Below are positions 39,041 to 49,114 of a stretch of 64,000 bases of DNA, in pieces. Under the pieces are notes generated by a model. It worked only from the letters and a program-made list of their open reading frames with translations. It searched no databases and was not told where the DNA came from. Positions within the stretch are counted from its first letter, which is position 1, and the number at the start of each line of letters is the position of its first letter. Position numbers and translations under genes: made by a program. The stretch is from Morganella morganii (lineage in GTDB: Bacteria > Pseudomonadota > Gammaproteobacteria > Enterobacterales > Enterobacteriaceae): NCBI RefSeq assembly GCF_003996855.1, contig NZ_NRQY01000002.1, positions 355,890-419,889 on the forward strand. Direction: 5' to 3'.

Positions 39041-40293
39041 ACTCCTTTGGTATCGATAATCCATTTCTGCGGGATCTGGCTGCCCGGAATGCCTTTGAAC
39101 GGGGTGTGATCCACCAGCAGCAGAATGATATCCGCATCCGTAATTGCTTTCTCGATGGAGACCAGCTCTGCCAGACCTTTCAGTTTGTTCGGCAGTTCAT
39201 GAACGTTCGGCTCGACCGCCAGGGTTTTCCCTGCATGCCACTCAGCCACCATTTTGGTAACCTGAACCGCCGGGCTTTCACGCAGATCGTCGATATTTGG
39301 TTTGAATGCCAGACCAAAGCAGGCAATCGTCACTTCATTAGCGCGTTTGCCGGTTTCCGTCAGGCAATCAGCAACCGCTTGTTTTACCTGATCAATCACC
39401 CACAGTGGTTTGCCGTCGTTAACCAGACGGGCAGTGTGGATCAGACGGGCCTGTTTCGGGTTCTGCGCCACGATAAACCACGGGTCAACCGCGATACAGT
39501 GGCCGCCGACACCCGGACCCGGCTGTAAAATATTCACACGCGGGTGGCGGTTTGCCAGGCTGATCAGCTCCCAGACATTGATGCCCTGATCAGCACAAAT
39601 CAGTGATAATTCATTCGCAAACGCAATGTTTACATCGCGGAAGCTGTTTTCGGTCAGTTTGCACATCTCAGCCGTGCGCGCGTTAGTGATGACACACTCA
39701 CCTTCCAGGAAGATGTAATAGAGTTCACTGGCGCGTTTTGAGGATTTTGGTGTCATCCCGCCGACCACACGGTCGTTTTTAATCAGTTCAATCATCACCT
39801 GACCCGGCAGCACACGCTCAGGGCAATAGGCGATATCGATATCAGATTCTTCACCCGCCTGCTGCGGGAATGTCAGATCAGGACGTGCTGCTGCCAGCCA
39901 CTCTGCCATCTGCTCAGTCGCACCGACCGGCGAGGTGGATTCCAGAATAATCAGGTCACCTTTTTTCAGTACCGGCGCGATAGATTCCGCCGCAGACTGC
40001 ACGAAAGCCAGATCCGGCTCGTGATCACCTTTAAACGGTGTCGGTACCGCAATCAGGAACGCATCCGCAGGCTGTGGTTTGGTGAACGCTTTCAGGAAAC
40101 CGCCTTCCACGGCGGCTTTCACGACCGCGCCCAGGTCCGGCTCCACAATATGAATTTCACCGCGGTTAATGGTATCAACCGCATGCTGGTTCACATCCAC
40201 ACCGACCACTTTCTTCTGACGGGAGGCAAAAGCTGCCGCTGTTGGTAAACCGATATAACCCAGACCGACAACAGAAATAGTTTCAAAACTCAT
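39031..40293 (-). CDS. wecC: UDP-N-acetyl-D-mannosamine dehydrogenase WecC
   Basis: WecC oxidises UDP-ManNAc to UDP-ManNAcA with two NAD+. The 420-residue protein has the Rossmann motif [28 protein letters not shown], the substrate motif [17 protein letters not shown], and the catalytic cysteine in [30 protein letters not shown] marks the C-terminal domain. It overlaps wecB by four bases. Confidence 0.97.
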   Translation of the reverse strand: MSFETISVVGLGYIGLPTAAAFASRQKKVVGVDVNQHAVDTINRGEIHIVEPDLGAVVKAAVEGGFLKAFTKPQPADAFLIAVPTPFKGDHEPDLAFVQSAAESIAPVLKKGDLIILESTSPVGATEQMAEWLAAARPDLTFPQQAGEESDIDIAYCPERVLPGQVMIELIKNDRVVGGMTPKSSKRASELYYIFLEGECVITNARTAEMCKLTENSFRDVNIAFANELSLICADQGINVWELISLANRHPRVNILQPGPGVGGHCIAVDPWFIVAQNPKQARLIHTARLVNDGKPLWVIDQVKQAVADCLTETGKRANEVTIACFGLAFKPNIDDLRESPAVQVTKMVAEWHAGKTLAVEPNVHELPNKLKGLAELVSIEKAITDADIILLLVDHTPFKGIPGSQIPQKWIIDTKGVWR

Positions 40294-41420
40294 AATGTCA
40301 CCTGATTGTTTTTCAATGCTTCAAGAATACGCTGGCACGCTTTTCCGTCCCCGTAAGGGTTATGTGAACGGCTCATCTCATGATAAGCCGCCGGATCGGT
40401 CAGCAATCGCGTTACTTCACGAACGATAGTGCCGGTTTCGGTGCCGACCAGACGAACAGTCCCAGCGTCAATCGCCTCCGGACGTTCAGTGGTATCACGC
40501 ATCACCAGAACCGGTTTACCTAATGACGGAGCTTCTTCCTGAATACCGCCGGAGTCGGTCAGGATCATATAAGCATGGTTCATAAGGTAGACAAAAGGAA
40601 GGTAATCCTGCGGGCTGATCAGCACAATATTGCTGATATCATGCAGAATCCGTTTTACCGGCTCACTGACATTCGGATTGAGGTGAACCGGGTAGACAAT
40701 CTGTACTTCCGGATGAGTCGTGGCAATCTCCGCCAAGGCATGGCAAATCCGTTCAAACCCGCCGCCGAAACTCTCACGGCGGTGGCCGGTGACCAGAATC
40801 ATTTTTTTGCTGCTGTCGATAAACGGATATTGTTCATCCAGCTGCGCCAGCAGGGCTTTATCCTGCATGATACGGTCACGGACAGCGAGCAGTGCATCAA
40901 TCACCGTATTACCGGTGACGAAAATATGACTGTCACTGATCCCTTCACGCAGCAGATTTTCGCGCGAGTTTTGTGTCGGCGCGAAATGGTACATCGCCAG
41001 ATGTCCGGCAATTTTGCGGTTGGCCTCTTCCGGCCACGGCGAGTACAAATTTCCGGTACGCAGACCGGCTTCCACATGGCCGACCGGGATACGCTGGTAG
41101 AACGCCGCCAGGCTGGTTGCCATGGTGGTTGCGGTATCGCCGTGAACCAGAACGACATCCGGTTTAAAATCGGCCAGAACCGGCTTTAAACCTTCAAGAA
41201 TACGACAGGTAATATCTGTTAAATCCTGTCCCGGGCGCATAATATTGAGATCATAATCTGGTGTGATCTCAAAAAGGTGTAATACCTGATCCAGCATTTC
41301 ACGATGCTGCGCGGTCACACAGACTTTTGCCTCAAAAGCCTGATCCGCTGCCAGCGCATGTACCAGCGGAGCCATTTTAATGGCTTCAGGGCGGGTACCA
41401 AATACAGTCAATACTTTCAC
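40290..41420 (-). CDS. wecB: UDP-N-acetylglucosamine 2-epimerase WecB
   Basis: WecB epimerises UDP-GlcNAc to UDP-ManNAc, the entry to the ManNAcA branch. The 376-residue protein equals the E. coli length and has [58 protein letters not shown] and [30 protein letters not shown]. It follows wzzE after 109 bases that contain a GC-rich hairpin. Confidence 0.97.
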   Translation of the reverse strand: MKVLTVFGTRPEAIKMAPLVHALAADQAFEAKVCVTAQHREMLDQVLHLFEITPDYDLNIMRPGQDLTDITCRILEGLKPVLADFKPDVVLVHGDTATTMATSLAAFYQRIPVGHVEAGLRTGNLYSPWPEEANRKIAGHLAMYHFAPTQNSRENLLREGISDSHIFVTGNTVIDALLAVRDRIMQDKALLAQLDEQYPFIDSSKKMILVTGHRRESFGGGFERICHALAEIATTHPEVQIVYPVHLNPNVSEPVKRILHDISNIVLISPQDYLPFVYLMNHAYMILTDSGGIQEEAPSLGKPVLVMRDTTERPEAIDAGTVRLVGTETGTIVREVTRLLTDPAAYHEMSRSHNPYGDGKACQRILEALKNNQVTL

Positions 41421-41487
41421 TGAGATTCTCTTTTATTTTATATGATATCCGGCTTTCCGGCCGGTGGCGGTTACCCGCCTTAAAACA

Positions 41488-41509
41488 GGCCGGGAACAGC
41501 ACCCCGGCC
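41488..41509 (-). other. GC-rich hairpin between wzzE and wecB
   Basis: GGCCGGG (41488-41494) pairs with CCCGGCC (41503-41509); on the minus strand TGTTTTAA follows. It may weaken transcription from wzzE into the sugar-nucleotide genes, but the T-run is short. Confidence 0.35.
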
Positions 41510-41529
41510 GGTTATTCTGCCGTTGCCGT

Positions 41530-42585
41530 TTACGGACGGCGGCGAACCAGCGCCACCCCGGCACCGGTCAGTGCGCCGATAAAGCCCCACATAATCATCA
41601 TGAAGGCACGGCGCGGGCTGTCACGTTTTACCGGCTCATCCGGTGTCCGCAGATAGCGGTAGGCACGGAAGTTATCCTCCAGCGCCGGGCCGACATTCAG
41701 CGTCGACAGCATGGCAATATTCTGCTCGTAGTCTTTGTCAAACTCCGGCCCGGCCGCTTCCAGAGTCTCCAGACGCGCCTGTAACATCGGTGTGCCTAAC
41801 AAAAACAGCTGGGATGACGGCAGTTCTTCCGCCGGTACATCTGTCCGGCTGCGGTTGATCCCCTGTTTCTGTGCAGCCGCGATAGCATTTTTCAGCTGTC
41901 CGGTTTCACGCTGATACAGTGATTCCGCCACCATATTCTGACGTTTAACCAGTGCCTTGAGTGACTGTGTCCGGGTTGCCCATGCCCCTTTCAGCTCATC
42001 GTTAAGATTCTGAGCCGCCCGCGCATTGGCAAAATCCACATACTGACTCAGCAGTTTCGCAGAGTCTGCCGCGGATTCCGCCGTCAGGGTCAGTGTGTCA
42101 TTCACCAGTTTTTTCGTGTCATCGCGCGGGGTCAGCGTGATGTTATTGATCATTTCATCCAGCAGTGCCGCATCCGCTTTAGCGTCATTTTCCATACGGG
42201 ACTTGTAGTAATCCGTCTGTAACCAAAAGTCACGGCGGGTATCGTAAGATGCCGCCTGGGTAATAAACTCCTGGTAAGCCTCATTCGGAATCGGCAGCAG
42301 TGCGGAGGATTCCTGTGCGGCATTCAGATGCGTATCCAGATTACGCATAAATTGCTGCTGAGAATAATACCCGCCTAAATTATTAACTGTCGGATAGTCG
42401 GTAATCGCCGCGGAGTTCCACTTCTGCTGCATAAAATAACTGGCACCCAGTGCAACCAGCGCAAACACAACCGCCATTCCGGCTATCCATAATTTTCCGC
42501 GCCATAACGACATAAATAACGCGCGGATATCTAATTCCTGGTCATACTGCGTTTGTTGCGGGTCCGGAGTATTTTCTGAACGCAT
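41530..42585 (-). CDS. wzzE: ECA chain-length regulator WzzE
   Basis: WzzE sets the chain length of ECA. The 351-residue polysaccharide co-polymerase has a cytoplasmic N-terminus (ELDIRALFMSLWRGKLWI), a first transmembrane helix (about 32-52), a long periplasmic helical domain with SAESLYQRETGQLKNAI, and a C-terminal transmembrane helix preceded by the Pro/Gly-containing YLRTPDEPVKRDSPRRAFMM. It lies 28 bases after wecA. Confidence 0.95.
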   Translation of the reverse strand: MRSENTPDPQQTQYDQELDIRALFMSLWRGKLWIAGMAVVFALVALGASYFMQQKWNSAAITDYPTVNNLGGYYSQQQFMRNLDTHLNAAQESSALLPIPNEAYQEFITQAASYDTRRDFWLQTDYYKSRMENDAKADAALLDEMINNITLTPRDDTKKLVNDTLTLTAESAADSAKLLSQYVDFANARAAQNLNDELKGAWATRTQSLKALVKRQNMVAESLYQRETGQLKNAIAAAQKQGINRSRTDVPAEELPSSQLFLLGTPMLQARLETLEAAGPEFDKDYEQNIAMLSTLNVGPALEDNFRAYRYLRTPDEPVKRDSPRRAFMMIMWGFIGALTGAGVALVRRRP

Positions 42586-42613
42586 ATCAACATGTGCCTC
42601 TGTGGTTAAAAAT

Positions 42614-43702
42614 TTAGTGAGTGACCGATTTACGACGCACGCGGCGTCTGTGGCGTTTGATAAAACGAGCCACTTTCCAGGCGCGTTTTATGCAGTAGCC
42701 GTACATAACAAAAGCAAGCAGGAACAGTGCCAGCATCACCCATTCAGGGACGAAACTGAGTACTTGTCCGGCAATACCGATAGCCGCCAGTACTGCCGCA
42801 GCAAGGGTTATCACCACAAAAGATTCACGGGATGTAAACCCGGAACGCATAATCAGGTGATGAATATGCTGGCGATCCGGCGAGAACGGGCTCATCCCTT
42901 TACGCAGACGGCGGTACATAATAGCCACCATATCCATCAGCGGAATGGCAATAATCCACAGCGCCGTCACCGCATTAATCGCATGCGGCTCCCCGCCCTG
43001 TGACGCCGATGTCAGCAGCCAAATAATGGTGAATCCGATCAGCGTACTGCCCGCATCCCCCATAAATACTTTAAAGCGGCGGCCGAACAGCCCCAGGTTA
43101 AAGCAGATATACGGCAGAATAGCGGCGATAAACGTAAAGCTCCAGAATGCCAGGCCGCTGTTGCCGCTCAGGGCAAACAAGATCCCCAGCGCGCCGAAAG
43201 AGACACAGGAGAGCCCGCCGAGCAGCCCGTCGATACCGTCCACCATATTGAACGCATTCACCGCCCCCCATACCGCAAACAGTGTCAGCACATAGCTGAA
43301 CGGCCCGAGCGTCAGTTCCCACGGTCCGAATGCATGACCCAGGCTGTCGAGCTTCAGGTTGGCAAACATCATCATAATGATAGCGACCACCGCCTGAACA
43401 CCGGCCCGCAGTTTTACACTGAGGTCAAACCGGTCATCAAGCGCCCCGACCAGTACCAGTGCACCGGCACACCCGAGATAAATAAATTTATGCGCAATAA
43501 ACTCATCACTGATGAGGAAAGCAAAACAGACACTGATAAAGATAGAAATTCCGCCGACTAACGGAACCAGTCCCTGATGCTTTTTGCGGTAATTGGGTTT
43601 ATCCACCAAACCGACAGCGACGCCGGCCTTACGGGCAACAAAGACCGTAGCGGTGGCGAACACAAATATGATTAGGAGTTCAGTTAACATAGTAAGATTC
43701 AC
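42614..43702 (-). CDS. wecA: Undecaprenyl-phosphate GlcNAc-1-phosphate transferase WecA
   Basis: WecA starts ECA, and O-antigen where present, by transferring GlcNAc-1-P from UDP-GlcNAc to undecaprenyl phosphate. The 362-residue membrane protein has about eleven helices. It contains GLVDKPNYRKKHQGLVPLVGGISIF with the conserved substrate lysines, VGALDDRFDLS (the DD motif), NMVDGIDGLLGGLS, FMGDAGSTLIGF and the cytoplasmic HIHHLIMRSGF motif. It is the first gene of the cluster and lies downstream of rho. Confidence 0.96.
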   Translation of the reverse strand: MNLTMLTELLIIFVFATATVFVARKAGVAVGLVDKPNYRKKHQGLVPLVGGISIFISVCFAFLISDEFIAHKFIYLGCAGALVLVGALDDRFDLSVKLRAGVQAVVAIIMMMFANLKLDSLGHAFGPWELTLGPFSYVLTLFAVWGAVNAFNMVDGIDGLLGGLSCVSFGALGILFALSGNSGLAFWSFTFIAAILPYICFNLGLFGRRFKVFMGDAGSTLIGFTIIWLLTSASQGGEPHAINAVTALWIIAIPLMDMVAIMYRRLRKGMSPFSPDRQHIHHLIMRSGFTSRESFVVITLAAAVLAAIGIAGQVLSFVPEWVMLALFLLAFVMYGYCIKRAWKVARFIKRHRRRVRRKSVTH

Positions 43703-43834
43703 AGCAACCCTTTCAGATATTTTTATTATCCCTGCCGGCAGACATCACCGTGCAGAACCTGCCATTACCAGGCAAATAATACATGCAATAAACATACCAC
43801 GCCCTGTAATACGGGGGTTACGGGCATAACCGGT

Positions 43835-43863
43835 AAAAAAAAACGCCACAATACATGCGGCGT
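43835..43863 (-). terminator. Intrinsic terminator of rho
   Basis: AACGCCGCA and TGTGGCGTT pair (one G-U) around loop TGTAT, and a run of T's follows on the minus strand. It lies 25 bases past the rho stop, between rho and wecA. Confidence 0.85.
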
Positions 43864-43887
43864 TAGTTATAAAGTGTCGTCGAAAAG

Positions 43888-45147
43888 CTACGAGCGTTTC
43901 ATGAAGTCGAAGAACTCTTCGTTGGTCTTCGTCATCGCGAGTTTGTTAATCAGGAACTCCATTGCATCAATCTCACCCATCGGGTGGATAATTTTGCGCA
44001 GGATCCACATTTTTTGCAGTTCGTCCTGAGTCGTCAGCAGCTCTTCTTTACGTGTACCGGAACGGTTGTAATCAATCGCCGGGAAGACACGTTTTTCTGC
44101 GATCTTACGGGACAGGTGTAATTCCATATTACCTGTTCCTTTAAACTCTTCGTAGATAACTTCATCCATCTTCGACCCGGTATCAACCAGTGCCGTTGCG
44201 ATGATAGTCAGGCTGCCGCCCTCTTCCACGTTACGCGCAGCACCGAAGAAACGCTTAGGACGATGCAGGGCGTTGGCGTCCACACCACCGGTCAGTACTT
44301 TACCGGAGGACGGTACAACGGTGTTGTAGGCACGGGCCAGACGGGTAATGGAGTCGAGCAGAATGATGACATCTTTTTTATGCTCAACCAGACGTTTGGC
44401 TTTTTCGATAACCATTTCCGCGACCTGAACGTGACGCGCAGCCGGTTCATCAAAGGTGGATGCGATAACTTCACCTTTTACCAGACGCTGCATCTCGGTC
44501 ACTTCTTCCGGACGTTCGTCGATCAGCAGAACCATCAGCACACAGTCAGGGTAGTTATGTGCAATATTGGCCGCGATATTTTGCAGCAGCATGGTTTTAC
44601 CGGCTTTCGGCGGTGCCACAATCAGACCACGCTGACCACGGCCGATAGGTGCGGCGAGGTCAAGAACACGGGCGGTTAAATCTTCTGTTGAGCCATTACC
44701 GCGCTCCATACGCAGACGACGGTTTGCGTGCAGCGGTGTTAAGTTTTCAAACAGGATTTTACTGCGGGCGTTTTCAGGTTTGTCGAAGTTGACTTCGTTA
44801 ACTTTCAGCAGAGCAAAATAACGTTCGCCTTCTTTCGGTGGCCGGATTTTACCTGAAATGGTATCACCGGTACGAAGGTTAAAGCGGCGGATTTGGCTGG
44901 GAGAAACGTAGATATCATCAGGACCTGCGAGGTATGAACTGTCACCGGAGCGGAGGAAACCAAAGCCGTCCTGTAATATTTCCAGCACACCGTCACCGAA
45001 AATATCCTCGCCGCTCTTCGCGTGCTGCTTGAGGATAGAAAAGATGATGTCCTGTTTTCTCATGCGGGCCAGGTTTTCCAGCCCCATATTTTCGCCAAGA
45101 GTAATCAGCTCTGATACCGGCGTATTCTTTAATTCGGTAAGATTCAT
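43888..45147 (-). CDS. rho: Transcription termination factor Rho
   Basis: Rho is the hexameric RNA translocase that terminates transcription. The 419 residues equal the E. coli length. The N-terminal domain begins [22 protein letters not shown] and holds the cold-shock-like RNA-binding fold ([21 protein letters not shown]). The ATPase has Walker [14 protein letters not shown] near 178-190, the Q-loop and the R-loop region ([18 protein letters not shown]). A long untranslated leader precedes it. Confidence 0.98.
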   Translation of the reverse strand: MNLTELKNTPVSELITLGENMGLENLARMRKQDIIFSILKQHAKSGEDIFGDGVLEILQDGFGFLRSGDSSYLAGPDDIYVSPSQIRRFNLRTGDTISGKIRPPKEGERYFALLKVNEVNFDKPENARSKILFENLTPLHANRRLRMERGNGSTEDLTARVLDLAAPIGRGQRGLIVAPPKAGKTMLLQNIAANIAHNYPDCVLMVLLIDERPEEVTEMQRLVKGEVIASTFDEPAARHVQVAEMVIEKAKRLVEHKKDVIILLDSITRLARAYNTVVPSSGKVLTGGVDANALHRPKRFFGAARNVEEGGSLTIIATALVDTGSKMDEVIYEEFKGTGNMELHLSRKIAEKRVFPAIDYNRSGTRKEELLTTQDELQKMWILRKIIHPMGEIDAMEFLINKLAMTKTNEEFFDFMKRS

Positions 45148-45619
45148 AATGGTGGGTTCTTTGACTCGGGGTGTATCTCGAATTATGAACGTGAATAATA
45201 CGGTAACGTTATCGTTACCAGGTTAATTTTTTACAAAACCGATTTTCACTGTTAATACGAATATTTTTGCATTTCCAGGTAATCGTCTGCAAGGCTGACT
45301 GTGAACACCCGGCACAGGGCAAGATGTGATGCACATCCTATTTGGGAGAACAAATTGGGTGACATTCCCGCAAATTAGATTTATCTCCGAGGGATAACCG
45401 GACACTGTGACCGGAATATCGGATACCTTGATGTATCCGGAGATAACAGACTTTCAGACACTACAGAGTTGTCAGTATGCTATGCTGTCAGAAGAGCTTC
45501 AGCGATACCTGATCAGCTGGCGCTAACTTATCATGCTTCAGAGAAGACGTCCAGCGGGTGAACAAGGATTAATTCACGTTCCCGCGGGACATCTTAACGA
45601 CATATACTGAAACCGGCTA
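45148..45619 (-). other. Leader and intergenic region between trxA and rho
   Basis: 472 bases without an evident gene. On the minus strand it contains an imperfect hairpin just past trxA (45549-45590), a dyad around 45421-45440 (GGATAC/GTATCC), one at 45322-45336 (GATGTG/CACATC), and GGTAACG/CGTTACC at 45202-45219 near the rho start. E. coli rho has a leader with attenuation by Rho itself and a small rhoL frame. I could not recognise a rhoL homologue; the 60-codon frame at 45223-45405 shows no similarity to it. Confidence 0.5.
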
Positions 45620-45946
45620 TCAGATATTGTTATCGATAAATGTTTTCAGCTGGGTTTTGGATACCGCACCAACCTGCGTTGCCTTCACCACACCGTCTTT
45701 GAGCAGCAGTAATGTCGGGATACCACGAATGCCGTATTTTGGGGCAGTCAACGGGTTATCATCAATATTTAGTTTTGCGATGGTGATTTTCCCTGCATAT
45801 TCATCGGCGATTTCGTCTAGAATAGGGGCAATCATTTTACACGGGCCACACCAGGCTGCCCAAAAATCGACGAGCACAGGGCCGTTTGCTTTTAAGACGC
45901 TTTGTTCGAAAACGGAATCAGTCAGGTGAATAATTTTATCGCTCAT
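45620..45946 (-). CDS. trxA: Thioredoxin 1
   Basis: A cytoplasmic disulfide reductase. The 108-residue protein has the active site WCGPC with Cys33 and Cys36, the buried Asp near residue 27 and the cis-Pro in [10 protein letters not shown]. The start is the ATG at 45946, with GGAGTGG upstream. It is divergent from rhlB and upstream of rho, as in E. coli. Confidence 0.98.
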   Translation of the reverse strand: MSDKIIHLTDSVFEQSVLKANGPVLVDFWAAWCGPCKMIAPILDEIADEYAGKITIAKLNIDDNPLTAPKYGIRGIPTLLLLKDGVVKATQVGAVSKTQLKTFIDNNI

Positions 45947-46065
45947 TGTTCCACTCCAAAATTTGTACGATACCTGATTAGTCTAACATTAATTAATGAT
46001 AGGATTTACCTATTTCAGCGGATAGACTTCCGTAACGCAACATTAAACTGATATTCTACCTAAAT

Positions 46066-47361
46066 ATGAGCAAAACACATTTAACAGACAAGAAGTTTTC
46101 TGACTTCGCCTTGCATACTAAAGTGGTAGAAGCGCTTGATTCTAAGGGCTTTTATAACTGCACGCCTATTCAGGCGCTGACACTTCCCCTGACGATCAAC
46201 GGCCGGGATGTTGCAGGACAGGCACAAACAGGAACAGGAAAGACGCTGGCATTTCTCACGTCAACGTTTCATCATTTACTTACCCATCCGGCACCGGAAG
46301 GCCGTAAAATCAATCAGCCGCGTGCCCTGATTATGGCCCCGACCCGCGAACTCGCGGTACAGATTCACTCTGATGCCGAACCACTGTCACAGTTTACCGG
46401 GCTGAAAACCGGCCTGGCTTACGGCGGTGACGGCTACGACAAACAAATCAAAGTGCTGGATGAAGGCGTCGATGTGATTATCGGTACCACAGGGCGCTTA
46501 ATCGACTTCGCCAAACAGGGCCGTATCGACCTGAGCGCTATTCAGGTTGTGGTTCTCGATGAAGCTGACCGCATGTACGATCTCGGCTTTATCAAAGATA
46601 TCCGCTGGCTGTTCCGTCATATGCCGCCATGTGCCGAACGTATGAACCTGCTGTTCTCCGCAACACTCTCTTACCGCGTCCGTGAACTGGCGTTTGAGCA
46701 GATGAACAGCCCTGAATATATTGAAATTGAACCGGAACAACGTACCGGTCACCGGATCAAAGAAGAGTTATTCTATCCGTCCAATGAAGAAAAAATGCGC
46801 CTCCTCCAGACACTGCTGGAAGAAGAGTGGCCGGATCGCTGCATTATTTTCGCTAACACCAAGCACCGCTGTGAAGATATCTGGGCACATCTGGCTGCTG
46901 ACGGTCACCGTGTCGGCCTGCTGACCGGCGATGTGGCGCAGAAAAAACGCCTGCGTATTCTCGAGGATTTCACCCACGGCAATCTGGATATCCTGGTGGC
47001 AACGGATGTTGCGGCCCGTGGTCTGCATATCCCGTCAGTAACACACGTCTTTAACTATGACCTGCCGGATGACTGTGAAGATTACGTCCACCGTATCGGC
47101 CGTACCGGACGCGCCGGGGAAAGTGGTCATTCCATCAGCCTGGCCTGTGAAGAGTACGCACTGAACCTGACCGCTATTGAAGAATATACCGGTCATCCGA
47201 TTCCGGTCAGTAAATACAACAGCGATGCTCTGCTGACTGATCTGCCGGTGCCGAAGCGCCGTCGTCGTCCGCCGCGCACCGGAGGTGGTCAGAACCGCCG
47301 CAATATGCCGCGCCGCAGCAGCAACGGACCGCGTCATAACAATAACCGCACCAAACGCTGA
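46066..47361 (+). CDS. rhlB: ATP-dependent RNA helicase RhlB
   Basis: RhlB is the DEAD-box helicase of the RNase E degradosome. The 431-residue protein has the Q motif [13 protein letters not shown], Walker A AQTGTGKT at 53-60, [10 protein letters not shown] (Ia), [14 protein letters not shown] (II), FSATLS (III), and the C-terminal domain with [24 protein letters not shown] and [10 protein letters not shown] (VI). The tail (about 390-431) is rich in Arg and Asn ([20 protein letters not shown]), as expected for RNA contact. gppA follows after eight bases. Confidence 0.97.
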   Translation: MSKTHLTDKKFSDFALHTKVVEALDSKGFYNCTPIQALTLPLTINGRDVAGQAQTGTGKTLAFLTSTFHHLLTHPAPEGRKINQPRALIMAPTRELAVQIHSDAEPLSQFTGLKTGLAYGGDGYDKQIKVLDEGVDVIIGTTGRLIDFAKQGRIDLSAIQVVVLDEADRMYDLGFIKDIRWLFRHMPPCAERMNLLFSATLSYRVRELAFEQMNSPEYIEIEPEQRTGHRIKEELFYPSNEEKMRLLQTLLEEEWPDRCIIFANTKHRCEDIWAHLAADGHRVGLLTGDVAQKKRLRILEDFTHGNLDILVATDVAARGLHIPSVTHVFNYDLPDDCEDYVHRIGRTGRAGESGHSISLACEEYALNLTAIEEYTGHPIPVSKYNSDALLTDLPVPKRRRRPPRTGGGQNRRNMPRRSSNGPRHNNNRTKR

Positions 47362-47369
47362 AGGCTGCC

Positions 47370-48878
47370 ATGCTGAGATCGTCCTCGCTTTATGCTGCCA
47401 TCGATCTGGGTTCCAACAGCTTTCATATGCTGGTGGTGCGGGAAATTGCGGGCAGTATTCAGGTACTGTCGCGGGTAAAACGTAAAGTTCGTCTCGCGGC
47501 AGGGCTGGATAAAGACAATGTCCTGTCACCGGCGGCCATGGCCCGCGGCTGGCAGTGTCTGCGCCTGTTTTCCGAACATTTGCAGGATATCCCGGATTCT
47601 CAGATCCGCGTGGTGGCTACGGCCACCCTGCGTCTGGCCAGAAATGCCGGTGAATTTCTGGAAACAGCAGCAGAGATCCTCGGCCATCCGGTCACGGTTA
47701 TCCGGGGCGAGGAAGAAGCACGCCTGATATATCAGGGTGTTGCCCATACCACCGGCGGATCAGACAAACGTCTGGTGGTTGATATCGGGGGCGGCAGTAC
47801 CGAGCTGGTTACCGGCAGCGGGACTAAAACCACTGAACTGTTCAGCCTAGAGATGGGTTGCGTTACCTGGCTGGAGCGCTATTTTACCGATCGCTCTCTG
47901 ACCACTGAAAATTTCGCCGGCGCCGAACAGGCTGCCCGCGATATTATCGCACCGGTCGCACCAGCCCTTCTGGCACAGGGCTGGCAGGTGTGTGTCGGGG
48001 CATCCGGCACCGTCCAGGCACTCCAGGAAATTATGATTGCTCAGGGCATGGATGAACAAATCACCCTGCCGAAGCTGCAACAGCTCAAACGCAAAGCCAT
48101 CGAGTGCGGCAAACTGGAAGAACTGGAGATTGAAGGACTGACGCTGGAATGGGCACTGGTGTTTCCGAGCGGGCTGGCCATTCTTATTGCGATTTTCGAA
48201 ACACTGAGCATTGACGGCATGACCCTCGCCGGCGGTGCGCTGCGTGAAGGGCTGGTTTCCGGCATGCTGGATCTGCCGGTGGAACAGGACATCCGCACCC
48301 GGACACTGAAAAATATTCAGAAGCGTTTTCAGATAGATGCCGACCAGGGCAAGCGTGTCCGCCAGCTGGCGGATCACTTTTTTCAGCAGGTGGCAACCGC
48401 GTGGCAGCTGGATATCCGCTGCCGTGAACTGCTCAGCAGCGCCGCACTGATCCATGAAATCGGCCTGAGTGTTGATTTCCGCAAAGGCCCGGAGCATGCC
48501 GGTTATCTGGTCAGTAATCTGGATTTACCCGGTTTCACACCGGCACAGCGCCGCCTGTTAGCGGTACTGCTGCGTAATCAGAGTGGCCCGCCGGATATCC
48601 ATTCTCTCAATCAGCAAAATGCACTGACACCACGTGAAGCGGGCTGTTTGTGCCGTCTGCTGCGTCTGGCGATTATTTTTGCCAGCCGCCGCCGCGATGA
48701 CACCCTGCCGTCGCTGCGTATCCGTGCTTCTGCGGAAGGGCTGATTGTCACACTGCCGGCCGGCTGGCAGCAGTCGCATCCGCTGCGCGCGGAAGCATTA
48801 CAGCAGGAAATTCAGTGGCAGAGTTATGTGCAGTGGTCACTGATGCTGGAAGAACAGAAGCCATCCACTCTTGGCTGA
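47370..48878 (+). CDS. gppA: Guanosine-5'-triphosphate,3'-diphosphate pyrophosphatase GppA
   Basis: GppA hydrolyses pppGpp to ppGpp in the stringent response and belongs to the exopolyphosphatase (Ppx/GppA) family. The 502-residue protein has an actin-like ATPase fold with [17 protein letters not shown] at the start, [25 protein letters not shown] and [12 protein letters not shown] near 130-142. A C-terminal HD-like helical domain follows ([11 protein letters not shown]). It is in operon with rhlB. Confidence 0.96.
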   Translation: MLRSSSLYAAIDLGSNSFHMLVVREIAGSIQVLSRVKRKVRLAAGLDKDNVLSPAAMARGWQCLRLFSEHLQDIPDSQIRVVATATLRLARNAGEFLETAAEILGHPVTVIRGEEEARLIYQGVAHTTGGSDKRLVVDIGGGSTELVTGSGTKTTELFSLEMGCVTWLERYFTDRSLTTENFAGAEQAARDIIAPVAPALLAQGWQVCVGASGTVQALQEIMIAQGMDEQITLPKLQQLKRKAIECGKLEELEIEGLTLEWALVFPSGLAILIAIFETLSIDGMTLAGGALREGLVSGMLDLPVEQDIRTRTLKNIQKRFQIDADQGKRVRQLADHFFQQVATAWQLDIRCRELLSSAALIHEIGLSVDFRKGPEHAGYLVSNLDLPGFTPAQRRLLAVLLRNQSGPPDIHSLNQQNALTPREAGCLCRLLRLAIIFASRRRDDTLPSLRIRASAEGLIVTLPAGWQQSHPLRAEALQQEIQWQSYVQWSLMLEEQKPSTLG

Positions 48879-48892
48879 CAGATAAGTCCTGA

Positions 48893-49114
48893 TTATCCGT
48901 TTCCGGATACTATCAGGGCTTTAATTTTATGTGCCTTTTCAAAGTGATCCAGCTTGTGAGTCTGAATCCACCACGTCGCGGCCTCCATCAGTAATTCCGG
49001 ATCATCATTTTTATTGGCAAAAAACGCGTAAAACGATAAACCTGTATTTTCGCCTTTTTTCAGTATCTTATCGTCACATACCGCGATTATTTTTGCTTTG
49101 AGTGACGCTCTCAT
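48893..49114 (-). CDS. Small conserved-looking protein of unknown function, coupled to rep
   Basis: A 73-residue protein whose ATG at 49114 overlaps the rep stop as ATGA (four bases), so it is probably cotranslated with Rep. It is charged and without a signal peptide or membrane segment. Its core [18 protein letters not shown] is followed by [14 protein letters not shown], which looks like a compact soluble domain. I think it belongs to a small DUF family (possibly DUF6500), but I am not sure. It is convergent with gppA, 14 bases away. In E. coli no such gene follows rep. Confidence 0.75.
   Translation of the reverse strand: MRASLKAKIIAVCDDKILKKGENTGLSFYAFFANKNDDPELLMEAATWWIQTHKLDHFEKAHKIKALIVSGNG

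Noticed and set aside
45223..45405. Possible rhoL leader peptide
   Set aside because: The 60-codon frame shows no similarity to RhoL and has no ribosome site I trust.
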